DNA from: CAVPDE01 sp963702565
GTDB lineage: Bacteria; Desulfobacterota; DSM-4660; Desulfatiglandales; HGW-15
DNA: 64,000 nt
Assembly: GCA_963702565.1 (NCBI GenBank)
Contig: CAVPDE010000024.1
Coordinates: forward strand, 124,001-188,000
Direction of reading: 5' to 3'
Part shown: in pieces, positions 43,873 to 52,977 of the stretch
How positions within the stretch are numbered: position 1 is the first letter of the stretch
How the letters are laid out: each line of letters starts with the position of its first letter
The notes under the pieces: model-generated
The model's database searches: none
Seen by the model: the letters and a program-made list of their open reading frames with translations, nothing else
Told to the model about the DNA's origin: nothing
Position numbers and translations under genes: made by a program

Positions 43873-44011
43873 GTTTAAGAGCATTATCAATAACTATTTA
43901 TTAGTTTTTTTTAACCAAAGTATAAGTTACCTAATTTTCTATCTTAAATATATTTTTTTATAATATTTTAAATATATCAAGCTATTAATTTATTTAATTT
44001 AATTATCTTAA
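43873..44011. other. AT-rich island
   Basis: About 140 bp with very few G or C, including TTATAATATTTTAAATATAT and long T runs. No gene is seen. It is the most AT-rich stretch of the window and lies just behind the HTH gene and its palindrome, where foreign DNA or a promoter region might be. Confidence 0.55.
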
Positions 44012-44153
44012 AGCCTCTCCTCAGTCAAAGCCATCACGCAAAAGCCTCGCGCTGCCCGCCCTCTTTCGCAAGAAGTCATCAAAGTCGTCACCCAGGTGAA
44101 AACCGGGGTCCGGAGGCGGTTGGTTTTCTTTTATCAGTGATGAAAAGGGTGGG

Positions 44154-44443
44154 TCAATTTCGCCCGTGCTCGGAAATCAGACTGACCAGGGCCACGGCGG
44201 CAATGATCAGTCCAAAGCCGACATAGAGGATCGTGAATTCGCTCAGATGCTGGTATCCTGAGCCAACCGGGAAATCCCTGTTCATCCCGTAGCCCCAGTA
44301 GAGGGTGAACAGATAATTGATGAGAAGGGCCAGCTTCAGCTTACCGAAAAAAACGCTCCTGTGCTCAGCAGCAATAAAAGCACCATCTGGATCACAGGAA
44401 TGGAAATCTCCGTCATGGAAAAAATCCCCATATATCCCCTCAT
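44154..44443 (-). pseudogene. small membrane protein gene broken by a T-run frameshift
   Basis: On the minus strand, frame one reads IPVIQMVLLLLLSTGAFF and stops. The neighbouring frame continues with GKLKLALLINYLFTLYWGYGMNRDF, then ILYVGFGLIIAAVALVSLISE and a stop at 44154. The two halves join if one T is added to the seven-T run (44347-44353 on the plus strand). The result would be a protein of about 95 residues with three helices. I do not know the family. A sequencing error or slippage could also cause this. Confidence 0.65.
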
Positions 44444-44652
44444 TGAAAAGTCCTTCACGGGGAAAACACGCCAGTTGGATTTAATTATGTATAATTTAGC
44501 ATAATACTTCAAATAGAGAATAAAGGAGCTTTTGTGAGGTAGCGTCTCCGAGAGGAGGCAAACGAATTAGAACGGACTTTCGAATCGGCCGAGGCCCTTA
44601 CCGAACCTGCGGAAAGAGCCTCGGCTGGCGAACACACTTGCTTTCGGGTGGC

Positions 44653-45468
44653 TCAGAAGGATCGGGAAATAGTGAACACAATACGATCCTCTCCGATCTT
44701 CCCGAAGTACTCACTCTCATTGGTGTCATAGTAACTCAGGTCGAGCCCGAAACCAAGCACCTCCTTTGAAAGTCCGATCCTCCAGAACACGTAATCGTAG
44801 CCGTCCTCCCCATCAAGTCCAAGGCCGTTCCCGGTTGTCTTGTCTCCTTCCACGATCTGGTACCCGAGCTCAAATCCAAGGCCAAACTGATAAGGAAGAC
44901 TTAGGCGCAATGTGCCGCTCACGTAGTAAGCGTCACCGTCTTCACCGTAGAAGTCTGGTGAGTAATTGAACCCAAGACCCAGGTTAGGCTCCAGGGGTAC
45001 CTTTGCGAACGCGTAACTCAAACCGGCATGCCCTTCCACATAGTCTTTCTCTGGCTCGCGGCCGTCCCCCGGGTACCAGTAATAGATCACGGAGAGATCA
45101 AAGGTGAGGTTCTCCGCGACTTCCCTCTTGAACCCCGCATACAGATCCAACTCCACATTCCCTTCGGAAATGGACTCGTCGACGCTCGATCCCCAGACCC
45201 CGGCGTAGAACCCCACAGGGTGTTTATACTCGAAACTGGCTTGGACTGCGGGGTCTTCGTCTGTCTGCGAAAGGCCGCGAAAAACATAATCCGAAGTGAT
45301 CGCAGCGGTCGCGCTGAAGTTCTTAAGAGCCAAGACGCCGCTTTCCTCCTTCTTATCCTGCCCAAAACACACTTCCACGGAAGCCATACCAAGCAGTACC
45401 ACCAACGTAATGAACACGGGCACTCTCATTCCTAGGATTCCAGTCCAACTGATTTTCTTTTTCGCCAT
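44653..45468 (-). CDS. TorF-family putative outer-membrane porin
   Basis: A 271-residue outer-membrane beta-barrel of the TIGR02001/TorF family. An N-terminal signal peptide (about residues 1-35, hydrophobic VFITLVVLLGMASV) ends near CFGQ. The barrel starts with the family motif TSDYVFRGLSQTDEDPAVQASFEY, then GFYAGVWGSSVD, and ends in the terminal aromatic ISRSF. The ATG at 45468 has GGAGG upstream; an earlier one would add a charged tail. A GCCGAGGC/GCCTCGGC hairpin at 44588-44625 follows without a T run. Confidence 0.9.
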   Translation of the reverse strand: MAKKKISWTGILGMRVPVFITLVVLLGMASVEVCFGQDKKEESGVLALKNFSATAAITSDYVFRGLSQTDEDPAVQASFEYKHPVGFYAGVWGSSVDESISEGNVELDLYAGFKREVAENLTFDLSVIYYWYPGDGREPEKDYVEGHAGLSYAFAKVPLEPNLGLGFNYSPDFYGEDGDAYYVSGTLRLSLPYQFGLGFELGYQIVEGDKTTGNGLGLDGEDGYDYVFWRIGLSKEVLGFGLDLSYYDTNESEYFGKIGEDRIVFTISRSF

Positions 45469-45763
45469 GCCTCCTTGCCTCCCTTTTCGTGATTTTTCTT
45501 CCTTTAAGAAGAGCTCTCTTTCCATTCTCATAAGCAATGAGGGTGCCAGAGGCGCCGGCTCAAATAACAAATTGAAAACATGTCATTATTTCGAATCAGA
45601 GGGGAGTCGATGGCAGGCAATGAAACTACAATTCGGTAGGCTGCCTCCTACATATTTACATTATTGTAGCGTTTCTTACTTCGCAGGCTTTCACGTGGAT
45701 CTAAAGACAAGACGGGCGGGGAACCCGCACCAAAGGTTGCGAACACCGGTGAAGATGACTCTC

Positions 45764-46378
45764 TTATGGATTCCATTTTGAGATGAACCATCGCCAAGGG
45801 AAAAGCATGGATACCCGTTGCTGGTACTCCCTGTAGGCTCCCGGGAACTCGACCAGGAGTTTGCGCTCTTCCAAGAGCGTGCCGACTATGAAATACCCCG
45901 TGAGGATCACGTTGGTGATGATCAGCGAGAGATCCAGATCCCTCGCCCAGATGATGAGGATGCCGCCGGCGTACCAGGGATGCCGAACCACTCCGAGAAC
46001 GCCTTTTGTGTTCAGGGCGCAGGTTTCACTCAGGCCCGCGCAGGAGCTGCCACTCCTCAACTGGCGCAGACCAAGGAAACTCAGCCCGTCATATTGTCTC
46101 GCTCCTGCAAGGAAAAAGAATACCGAGACGGCCAGGATGAAACCTTGCAGCGCCATCCAGGCTCCGTCCCACACAAACAAAGGTTCGCTCCGGAGGCTGT
46201 CTGAGTAAAGGACGACGGGAATGAGCGTGATCAGGGAGAACGCATTGTACACGAGCCGGTAATAGCGAAATCGATCCCCCAGGCGCTGCTTCAAATACCC
46301 GGTGACCCTCAGGGAAATCAGGGCGCTGTGAAAGAAGCACCACACCAGCCAGACTAAAGCGAGAAACGCATATTTCAT
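45764..46378 (-). CDS. isoprenylcysteine methyltransferase-like membrane protein
   Basis: 204 residues with about five membrane helices and the C-terminal ICMT/NnrU signature GVVRHPWYAGGILIIWA followed by EERKLLVEFPGAYREYQQRV, which binds SAM. Such bacterial proteins often methylate lipids or unknown small acceptors; the eukaryotic name does not fix the substrate. It lies 3 bp downstream of the M28 peptidase gene and is probably cotranscribed. Confidence 0.8.
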   Translation of the reverse strand: MKYAFLALVWLVWCFFHSALISLRVTGYLKQRLGDRFRYYRLVYNAFSLITLIPVVLYSDSLRSEPLFVWDGAWMALQGFILAVSVFFFLAGARQYDGLSFLGLRQLRSGSSCAGLSETCALNTKGVLGVVRHPWYAGGILIIWARDLDLSLIITNVILTGYFIVGTLLEERKLLVEFPGAYREYQQRVSMLFPWRWFISKWNP

Positions 46379-46381
46379 GGC

Positions 46382-47929
46382 TTATTTCAGCTCAGCCTTC
46401 ATCAACTCGCCTGTCAGCTGCGCCATGGCGGCGACCTCCGTGCAAAAGTGATCTTTGTTGAAGGTGTTGATCCGCGCCGTGGTCGCCCAGTAAGCTCCCT
46501 GAGTCCCCATCGTTGCAAAGGCCGGCAAATTCCAGTCCAGAGCGATTTTGCCCATGCCGTACCACACTCCCTGGGATCCGCCGTTTTTGCCCGGCCTTTC
46601 CACGCACTGGACCATCACTCGGGGCCAGCGGTGGTCTTTCACCGCTTTGACGGCCATGTCGATCTGTTTCTGATTGTTCCGTGCCCAGAGAAAAGAAGGC
46701 TCCACCTTGCCCGTGGGCTCATACTTTGTCTCCGTCTCCCTGAATTCGATCTGGCCCAAATGCTCGGTGGCCACAAGCGCCACAAGGGATTTCTTGGCCT
46801 CCGGTTTCCTCGCAAAGTAATCCTCCTTTTCAAAGGCTTTTTCCATTCCGGGCATGTAGTGGCGGTTGTCGAGATAGATCATCAGGGTCCTGGGCCGTTC
46901 CGCCTGCGGGATGTGCGAAAAATAAGCGACGATTCCCAGCACCCCAAACGCTCCGTTGTCCTGAAGCACTGCAGGCCCGTCCGTGTGGGTGGTCAGCAGG
47001 ACTTTCTCATCCTGGGCTGTTCCATAATGCCTGCCGGGCAAATACCCGAGCAACTGGTAGGTCTCTGTGGGTTCGACCTTGGCCAGCAGTTTGAGAGTCG
47101 CTTTTTTCCCGTCCTTCGCATCTTGAAGGACTTTTGCCCCTGCTATCCGGTCCACATAAAGAGTCGGGGTGTTGGACAGGGTGGGGATGGGGAAGGTGTA
47201 GAGCCCGGCCAGTCGATCGTAGGTCATATTGAAAACCACGATGCCTCCGGCAGCCTGGGTCTGAGTCAGAACGCGATTCACAAGGGCTGTCTGCCTCAAC
47301 TGCCACCAGACGTCATAGCTTACGGACTCACTGGGCGGGACCTGGGTGAAGAGAGGCGGAAAGTCCTCCGAACTGCGGTATTCGTAGTCATTCAGTGTGA
47401 ACCATTCCTTGTAGTTGTTGTCCAAAGGAGGCGCCGGATGAGGCATGGTCCTGAACACAACGATTTTGCCTTTCAAGGATTCCGGCGGCGCGTTCGGTGT
47501 GTAGAGAACCAGATCTCTGGTGATTCCTTCAGAACCAGTTGAACCGGAATAGGCGCCGTAATGGGCCACCTTCACAGGCTGCCCGTTCGAGATCAGGGTC
47601 CAGTTGGAACTGTCAGGCCATTCAGACGTGGACCACCGATCATAGGTCCAGGTGTTCTTCGTCATGTCCACCACGCCGTACTTCTTCAGCTTGTCTTCAA
47701 GAAAAGCCATATAGCTCTTCCAGGACAGGTTCCCTGAATAGGTGGGGCCGGCTTTGTCCTTGTGCTCATGCCATTGCAGGGCTTCCTGCGGAGTAACCAT
47801 GAATTTTGGATTGATGGTGGTGAGGTAATTTGAGTAGGGCTCCGTTACACCCGTCTGTTGCAATCCCGTGCACGAAACCCAGAGTACGCAAGCAAGAACA
47901 ACGGCCGCTGACACAATCCTTCTTTTCAT
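46382..47929 (-). CDS. M28-type peptidase lipoprotein with PA domain
   Basis: Begins with a lipoprotein signal (residues 1-20) and a lipobox ending in VSC, so it is anchored in the outer or inner membrane. The middle (about residues 130-290) resembles a protease-associated domain, followed by an M28-like zinc-peptidase fold: TTHTDGPAVLQDNGAFGVLGIVAYF with His and Asp ligands, LDNRHYMPGM and VATEHLGQIEF. The last typical His is not obvious, so catalysis is uncertain. The ATG at 47929 has GGAGG and makes the signal start; the frame upstream to 47977 is unlikely. Confidence 0.78.
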   Translation of the reverse strand: MKRRIVSAAVVLACVLWVSCTGLQQTGVTEPYSNYLTTINPKFMVTPQEALQWHEHKDKAGPTYSGNLSWKSYMAFLEDKLKKYGVVDMTKNTWTYDRWSTSEWPDSSNWTLISNGQPVKVAHYGAYSGSTGSEGITRDLVLYTPNAPPESLKGKIVVFRTMPHPAPPLDNNYKEWFTLNDYEYRSSEDFPPLFTQVPPSESVSYDVWWQLRQTALVNRVLTQTQAAGGIVVFNMTYDRLAGLYTFPIPTLSNTPTLYVDRIAGAKVLQDAKDGKKATLKLLAKVEPTETYQLLGYLPGRHYGTAQDEKVLLTTHTDGPAVLQDNGAFGVLGIVAYFSHIPQAERPRTLMIYLDNRHYMPGMEKAFEKEDYFARKPEAKKSLVALVATEHLGQIEFRETETKYEPTGKVEPSFLWARNNQKQIDMAVKAVKDHRWPRVMVQCVERPGKNGGSQGVWYGMGKIALDWNLPAFATMGTQGAYWATTARINTFNKDHFCTEVAAMAQLTGELMKAELK

Positions 47930-48130
47930 GGCTTTTTCCTCCTTGGTCTTGTTTCTTTCCGGTTTCGCATAGTACATGAGACTACCTCATCTTGTCGAAT
48001 TATTCAAAATCTCCCCCGATCCTCGCAGCAATTGTGACGGATTTTTGACTTGCTCTTAGAGTAAAGATCTGAGAGTCTTCATCACCGCTACGGCGACAGC
48101 GCAGCATAGATTCGAAATGGAGAAACCATT

Positions 48131-49033
48131 GTGACGCATTCCGGCGCCTGGAAAACGCGGGCATGGGGCGTGATCCTCGTGAACCTGGCGACCATGGCCT
48201 GGGCCACCAACGCTGTTCTGGGCCGATGGCTTCGTAATGACATTGGGCCGCTGACCTTAACCGCGCTGCGGTTTACGGTGGCCACTGCTGTGTTCACCCT
48301 CCTGCTTCAGGCTAGGCCGCAAGAGGAGCGCCGGTACGGAAAAGACAAGTGGTGGATTTTCGCCATGGGGGTCGCGGGTGTCGTCGCCTTCAGCCCGCTT
48401 CTGTACCTGGGGCTGCGATACTCCACGGCGGTCAACTCTTCCCTGATTCAGGGGTTCTCACCGCTGATCACCGCCCTCATTGCCGGATGGATCATCAGTG
48501 AGCCGGTCTCCCTGAGGCAGAAGGTCGGGGCTATCCTGGGTCTGATCGGCGTTGCAGGATTGATCTCAGGCGGTTCGCTCTCTTTCCTTCTTCACCTTCA
48601 GTTCAACCCCGGGGATCTGATTCTTCTGGCCTCCGCTGTGGTCTGGGCGTTTTACTCCGTGATCGGCCGCAGAGTCATGCGCAACCGATCCCCGGTCTCG
48701 GCTACGGCCCTTTCGAACCTTCCGGCCTTGCCTCTTCTGGCCGTGGCCGCCCTATTCGAACTCCGAATCATTCCTCTGAACTTGCGCCTGGAGACGATCG
48801 CCGCCATGGTCCATATCTGTTTTGTCCCGACCCTGCTCGCCTACCTGTGCTGGAACCGTGCTGTCCAGGCTTTGGGCGCAGGCGGGGCCATGGTCTTCTA
48901 CAACACGCTTCCTCTTTACGGAGTCCTCATGGGTGCGGCGTTTCTGGAGGAGCCTTTGACTTTGGCTCATTTCATCTTCGGTGGATTGATATTGGCAGGC
49001 GGGCTGTGGGGCACGCTGTTCCGCCGTAGCTAG
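48131..49033 (+). CDS. EamA-family drug/metabolite transporter
   Basis: A 300-residue inner-membrane protein with ten helices formed by two EamA repeats. It starts GTG with GGAG eight bases before. Repeat 1 includes TMAWATNAVLGRWLRNDIGPLTLTALRF near residue 16, repeat 2 DLILLASAVVWAFYSVIGRRVM near residue 160. Probably exports an amino acid or metabolite; the substrate cannot be told. The gene converges on the radical SAM gene (10 bp apart). Confidence 0.9.
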   Translation: MTHSGAWKTRAWGVILVNLATMAWATNAVLGRWLRNDIGPLTLTALRFTVATAVFTLLLQARPQEERRYGKDKWWIFAMGVAGVVAFSPLLYLGLRYSTAVNSSLIQGFSPLITALIAGWIISEPVSLRQKVGAILGLIGVAGLISGGSLSFLLHLQFNPGDLILLASAVVWAFYSVIGRRVMRNRSPVSATALSNLPALPLLAVAALFELRIIPLNLRLETIAAMVHICFVPTLLAYLCWNRAVQALGAGGAMVFYNTLPLYGVLMGAAFLEEPLTLAHFIFGGLILAGGLWGTLFRRS

Positions 49034-49042
49034 AGGGTTCCT

Positions 49043-50317
49043 TCACATCATCCAGTTCCTGTGCTCTTTCAGCTTCTGGGAGACCGTCTCCCTGAGCCAC
49101 CCTTCGAGTCCTTTCACCATGTAGAACTTCGGGAAAAGAAGATCGTCATCCGCCTCAATGAGGCCGTCCTGAACCGCTACTTTCGCTAGTTCTGTTTCAG
49201 GATAGATTCTGATCCCGACGGTTATTTTCAAGGCATCCAGATCCAGAGCACTGACGAAAGCCAGGGTTTCTTCGACGGATTCCCTGGTCTCGCCCGGTCC
49301 TCCCAACATCAGGAACCCCATGGTGTGGATGCCTTGATCGGAAAGCTTTCTGGCAGCCTCGCGAACATCTTTGGACAGGAAGCGCTTGTTCATCTCTTTG
49401 AGGATGTCATCGCACCCGCTTTCGAAACCGAGACTCACTTCCCTGCATCCGGCCTTGGCCATGGCCTTGACGAGCCTTTCTTCAAGCTTGCCCGGGTAAA
49501 GAATGCTACGCCAGGTGATGGGCAGATCCGCTTCTGCCAGACGGGAGCAGAGAGTGAGCGCATAAGCCGGCGGAAGGTTGAACGTGTTGTCAACGAACTG
49601 GAAACGCGTAAACCCTGATTCCACCCAGCGTGCCATCCATCGGACTACTTGCTCCGGGGAACGTTTCCGAAGTGCATGGCCTTCGATGGTCCCGGTGGAG
49701 CAATAGCTGCATCTCATGGGACATCCCCTTCTGGTCTGAACAGGAACCCAGAAATCCTCTCCTTCATAAGCGGAAGTCGAGAAAAGGTGCGGATCAGGGA
49801 GCGGAAGGCTGTCCAGATCTTCTGCAAACCTTCTTTCTGCTTGAAGGCCGTGGCCGCGAAGGTAGAGGCCGGCTAAACCCGAAAGAGGTCTGCCTCTCTC
49901 AAGAGCCTCTATCAGCAAAGGGAATGCGCTTTCTCCCTCCCCCTGGATTCCCAGGTCAGCCCCAAGGTACTCCAGGCTGCTTTCGGGGAAAAGGCTGTAC
50001 CCTGCACCACCGAGAACAGTGGGAGACTCCGACACACTGTTGCATAATTTCACCACGACTCTTGTCTGCTCGAGCAGGAACCGAGGGTTGGCCATGTTCT
50101 GGTCGTCGATGTTTCTGATGGAGATGCCGATGGCTTGCGGCTGAAAACGCTGCATGGTCCGCGTCACAGCCTCTTCAGGCTCTACCTCCGCCATGAGGTC
50201 GAAGCACTCCACCTCATGCCCGCGGTCCATGGTTGCCTGGGCCACGCAAGCGAGCCCCAGGGGATAGGTGGGCAGGTTGATTCTCTCAGTGTTGGCGGAG
50301 ATGAGCAAAACTCTCAT
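49043..50317 (-). CDS. B12-binding radical SAM protein
   Basis: 424 residues. The N-terminal cobalamin-binding domain has TYPLGLACVAQATMDRGHEVECFDL and AIGISIRNID, then GGAGYSLFPE. The radical SAM core carries RRGCPMRCSYCSTG with the three cluster Cys in C-x3-C-x2-C spacing, followed by FVDNTFNLP and a GGPGETRE motif. Family members include methyltransferases and BchE-like cyclases; the substrate is unknown. Start at the internal ATG (50317); a GTG at 50326 is possible. A decayed repeat abuts the start region. Confidence 0.88.
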   Translation of the reverse strand: MRVLLISANTERINLPTYPLGLACVAQATMDRGHEVECFDLMAEVEPEEAVTRTMQRFQPQAIGISIRNIDDQNMANPRFLLEQTRVVVKLCNSVSESPTVLGGAGYSLFPESSLEYLGADLGIQGEGESAFPLLIEALERGRPLSGLAGLYLRGHGLQAERRFAEDLDSLPLPDPHLFSTSAYEGEDFWVPVQTRRGCPMRCSYCSTGTIEGHALRKRSPEQVVRWMARWVESGFTRFQFVDNTFNLPPAYALTLCSRLAEADLPITWRSILYPGKLEERLVKAMAKAGCREVSLGFESGCDDILKEMNKRFLSKDVREAARKLSDQGIHTMGFLMLGGPGETRESVEETLAFVSALDLDALKITVGIRIYPETELAKVAVQDGLIEADDDLLFPKFYMVKGLEGWLRETVSQKLKEHRNWMM

Positions 50318-50322
50318 GTTGA

Positions 50323-50500
50323 TCACTTACGAGTCACGAGTGACGAGTGCCAAGCCCTTCGACAGGCTCAGGGTCCCGGGCGACGCCGAGGGATTCTCCT
50401 TCTTTTCTTTTTCTCTTGTCACTTGTTACTTGTCTCTTGTCACTGTATTCTCAAATCTAGGCACTTTAGTCACTTCAGCTCATTTTAGGCACTTCTTCCT
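50323..50500. repeat. decayed ACGAGTGACGAGT/CTTGTCACTTGT word island with REP-like core
   Basis: 50328-50350 contains repeats of CGAGTGACGAGT, and 50410-50445 inverted words CTTGTCACTTGTTACTTGT. Between them lies CCCTTCGACAGGCTCAGGG (50355-50373), an imperfect palindrome known from many genomes. A third set of GCACTTTAGTCACTTCAG words follows up to 50500. Confidence 0.65.
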
Positions 50501-50998
50501 CTACTCCGTTTCATAGCATTCCACGATCTCTCCAAAGTAAAGGGTGTGGTAGTCCTTTGCCGGATAGAGGCCCTGGCACTCTTTGTCGAGGCATTTGGGG
50601 TCCATGGGAGTCTTCAGGAGAATCTTGCACTCAAATTGAATAGCCGGGGTCTTGATGATGGGTGACACGACCTTCTGCGCTTTAGCGAGTTCCAGATTGC
50701 ATGCCTTGTACTTGTCTACATCCCTTCCGGATTTGGTGCCGCAGAACATGAGTGCATCGCGCATGTTCGTGGTAGGCACCGTGACCGTGAAGTCGGATGC
50801 CTTGTCAATGAATCCATAGGTGTGTCGCGAGGTACGCACAAGCACCATGAAGATCGGCTTTCGCCACGAATAACCGATCAGCCCCCACCCGATGGTCATG
50901 GTGTTCGTGGCTTTGCCTGCCTTGACGGTCAGGAACGCCCCTTCCTTGACCTGCTTCATCACCTTCTCTGCCACTGCCATGTAATCCACTTCTTTCAT
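50501..50998 (-). CDS. flavin reductase-like (FMN-binding split barrel) protein
   Basis: 165 residues of the flavin reductase domain type. The segment GAFLTVKAGKATNTMTIGWGLIGYSWRKPIFMVLVRTSRHTYGFI (about residues 20-64) is the FMN/NAD-binding core, and KSGRDVDKY and AIQFECKILLK follow as usual. It probably reduces or binds flavin. The ATG at 50998 has GGAGG eight bases upstream, whereas a start at 51154 would add an Arg-rich segment with no domain match. Confidence 0.88.
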   Translation of the reverse strand: MKEVDYMAVAEKVMKQVKEGAFLTVKAGKATNTMTIGWGLIGYSWRKPIFMVLVRTSRHTYGFIDKASDFTVTVPTTNMRDALMFCGTKSGRDVDKYKACNLELAKAQKVVSPIIKTPAIQFECKILLKTPMDPKCLDKECQGLYPAKDYHTLYFGEIVECYETE

Positions 50999-51215
50999 CC
51001 GAAGTTCCTCCCTCAAGAGAATTGCTTGTGTAACCCGAACTCCCTTATACATCAGTGATGTCTTCCGCGGCAAGCAATGGTTATGAGACCTTATGCGCTG
51101 CTTGAGCGATCCTGCCCTCTCAAAGCCAATGGCAATCACGTCTCTTTGTCTCAATTTGAACTCCGTAGGTGAATGCCTCCATCAATGGGCATAAATAGCT
51201 CCGTGAATTCCGTGG

Positions 51216-51734
51216 CTGGTTCAGAGCTCGCTAGCTAAAGGGAAGTCAGACATCATCCAGACTCTTCTGGATATTCTTGCTGAGACAGAATCGAGATACT
51301 GCCTCATTGGGGGCCTTGCTGTGAATGCCTATGTCGAGCCCGTAGTCAGTCTGGATCTCGATATCGTGGTGACCGTTCAAGATGTGGAGGCGACTGCCAA
51401 GGAGGCTTGAAACCGGGGCCTTGCAGTGGAGCAATTTAAACATAGCGTGAAACTCAGCAGCGATGCGTCGGAACTGCGCATTCCGCTTCAGACAGATCCC
51501 CGGTATCAGGCCTTCATAGCCGATTCAGAGATACGGGGTGTGTTAGGTTATAAGATTAAAGTCGTAAAGCTTGAAGACGTTCTGCGAGGAAAGACCTGGG
51601 CCTATATGGACAAGGAGCGCAGGAGGAGCAGGAGGCAAAAAGACTTGGCTGATATTCTACGCATCATTGAAGCACACCCCGAGCTCACAGCTGCTTTGCC
51701 GCAAGCGCTAAGAGACGAGGTGGAGAGGCAATAG
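51216..51734 (+). pseudogene. nucleotidyltransferase gene interrupted by a stop codon
   Basis: Upstream frame: DIIQTLLDILAETESRY, CLIGGLAVNAYVEPV and SLDLDIVV, the GG-x-A and DLD core of AbiEii-type or Polbeta-like nucleotidyltransferases. After an in-frame TGA (51408-51410) the same frame continues with QTDPRYQAF, EDVLRGKTWAYMD and RRQKDLADILRII, the C-terminal half of the same family. No start codon is found upstream. Together this is a dead copy of a putative toxin-antitoxin or resistance nucleotidyltransferase. Confidence 0.75.
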
Positions 51735-51775
51735 AACCCGAAGCGTCTTGACTCCTTCAATTGTGTTCTGATTTT

Positions 51776-51930
51776 ATGATCGATCTCGGGAAGTGGCTCA
51801 AAACCAGGCAGCTCAGGCAGGCCAAGGCTCCGGAGATTGTAGGCGTCAGTCAATCCAGGGTTTCAGACCTGACGAGAGGGAAATGGGAGAAGTTCAGCCT
51901 TGAAATGCTTATACGTTCTTCAAGAGACTA
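51776..51930 (+). pseudogene. remnant of an XRE-type antitoxin regulator
   Basis: KWLKTRQLRQAKAPEIVGVSQSRVSDLTRGKWEKFSLEMLI is a helix-turn-helix as in HigA2-type regulators. The N-terminus and the C-terminal tail are replaced by unrelated sequence. The frame stays open to 52084 but the later part has no domain character. It stands behind the nucleotidyltransferase remnant. Confidence 0.6.
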
Positions 51931-52104
51931 CCAATCGAGCCGTTCATGGTCGTGTAACCTGCATCTTAGGGCTTTTTACCTATCCCAAGTCTGTGCTCTC
52001 TGCTTCGATCAGGTCAAAACTCTGAGACGCTTTAGTTTCCTCTCGGATGTAGAAGAATCGCCTGTAACTGATCGAAGACAATGAAATGCCGCGAATCATG
52101 ATTC

Positions 52105-52132
52105 AAAAGAAAACCCCGACTTGCGTCGGGGT
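52105..52132 (-). terminator. terminator of the PilZ-like gene
   Basis: ACCCCGAC-TTGC-GTCGGGGT (8-bp stem) with T-rich TTTTCTTTT on the minus strand. It is about 95 bp after the stop of the gene at 52227. Confidence 0.85.
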
Positions 52133-52226
52133 CTCCGGGAGTGCCGTATGGCCTTCTGTTTCCTCCTAAGGTTATGGGTTCCAAACCCTCCAGACCCTAA
52201 CAAGCACCCCAGAGAGGGAGTAGCCG

Positions 52227-52517
52227 TTATTGCGAGGGCTCTAAGTCTACTAAGAAGTGCCCTTTGAAGCGACCTTGTTCCTCGCGGGAAATATCCTTGA
52301 TGGTCGTTTCTCTAATGCCATTAGGATATGCCTCACCTGGAGAATAGTATTTCATCTTAAGCCTTCCTCCAACCCGTAAGTGAGGTAGTAGGTTTGAATC
52401 CTTTCTGACCAGAATAACGTTCGAGCGTGAACGAACATGCCAGATTTTGAAATGGTAGGGGTGATCAAGGCCATCCACGGACAGTTCAACACTCTGATAC
52501 TGATCGATTCTTTTCAT
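52227..52517 (-). CDS. PilZ-like protein of unknown role
   Basis: 96 residues. MKRIDQYQSVELSVDGLDHPYHFKIWHV, ILVRKDSNLLPHLRVGGRLKMKYYSPG and ISREEQGRFKGHFLVDLE make a compact beta-rich domain resembling small PilZ-type c-di-GMP proteins of deltaproteobacteria, but the RxxxR and DxSxxG motifs are not clear. Terminator at 52105-52132. Upstream lies AT-rich DNA with a direct repeat. Confidence 0.65.
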   Translation of the reverse strand: MKRIDQYQSVELSVDGLDHPYHFKIWHVRSRSNVILVRKDSNLLPHLRVGGRLKMKYYSPGEAYPNGIRETTIKDISREEQGRFKGHFLVDLEPSQ

Positions 52518-52977
52518 TTTGTCGATCTTTCCTGGGCGAGTATCACCGTCAGTAATCTTGTACTGGAGACGCTGACGACTCCAGATCGACTCCGGAAGTT
52601 GTTAGAAAATGACGCCTCAACTCAGCACTCTTCCGATTCCGCTAAACGGTTCCCTGGAACTTCAACAAATTTTATATTGTTGCATATGCTTTATTTAAAC
52701 ATACCTATATATAATTGTCAATATTTAAATTATAAAGCAATAAATTGTCGATATTTTATCTGAATATAGTATTTAGGTTGTAAATGAACCACAATATATT
52801 GAATTCGACTCGTTTTGTGACTGGATCTCGCTTGACTCGGTTTTAGTACTCACAAATAAGCTTCAATTTTCCTGCGCAATAGGCTTTACACTTTCGTAAA
52901 CATATGATCAGGTTGACCGCAGTATCCCGTTTGAATGGCCCTTTCTTACCAGCCATGCACCTCCAGGAGATCAGTAA
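52518..52977. other. AT-rich gene-free stretch with spaced direct repeats
   Basis: No gene. AATTGTCAATATTT at 52713 and AATTGTCGATATTT at 52743 are direct repeats exactly 30 bp apart in an AT-rich surrounding (52660-52760). The remainder shows nothing. Confidence 0.5.

Noticed and set aside
51408..51410. TGA inside the nucleotidyltransferase as selenocysteine
   Set aside because: No start codon upstream, no selenocysteine-insertion stem just after it and no known selenoprotein in this family, so an ordinary nonsense mutation is simpler.
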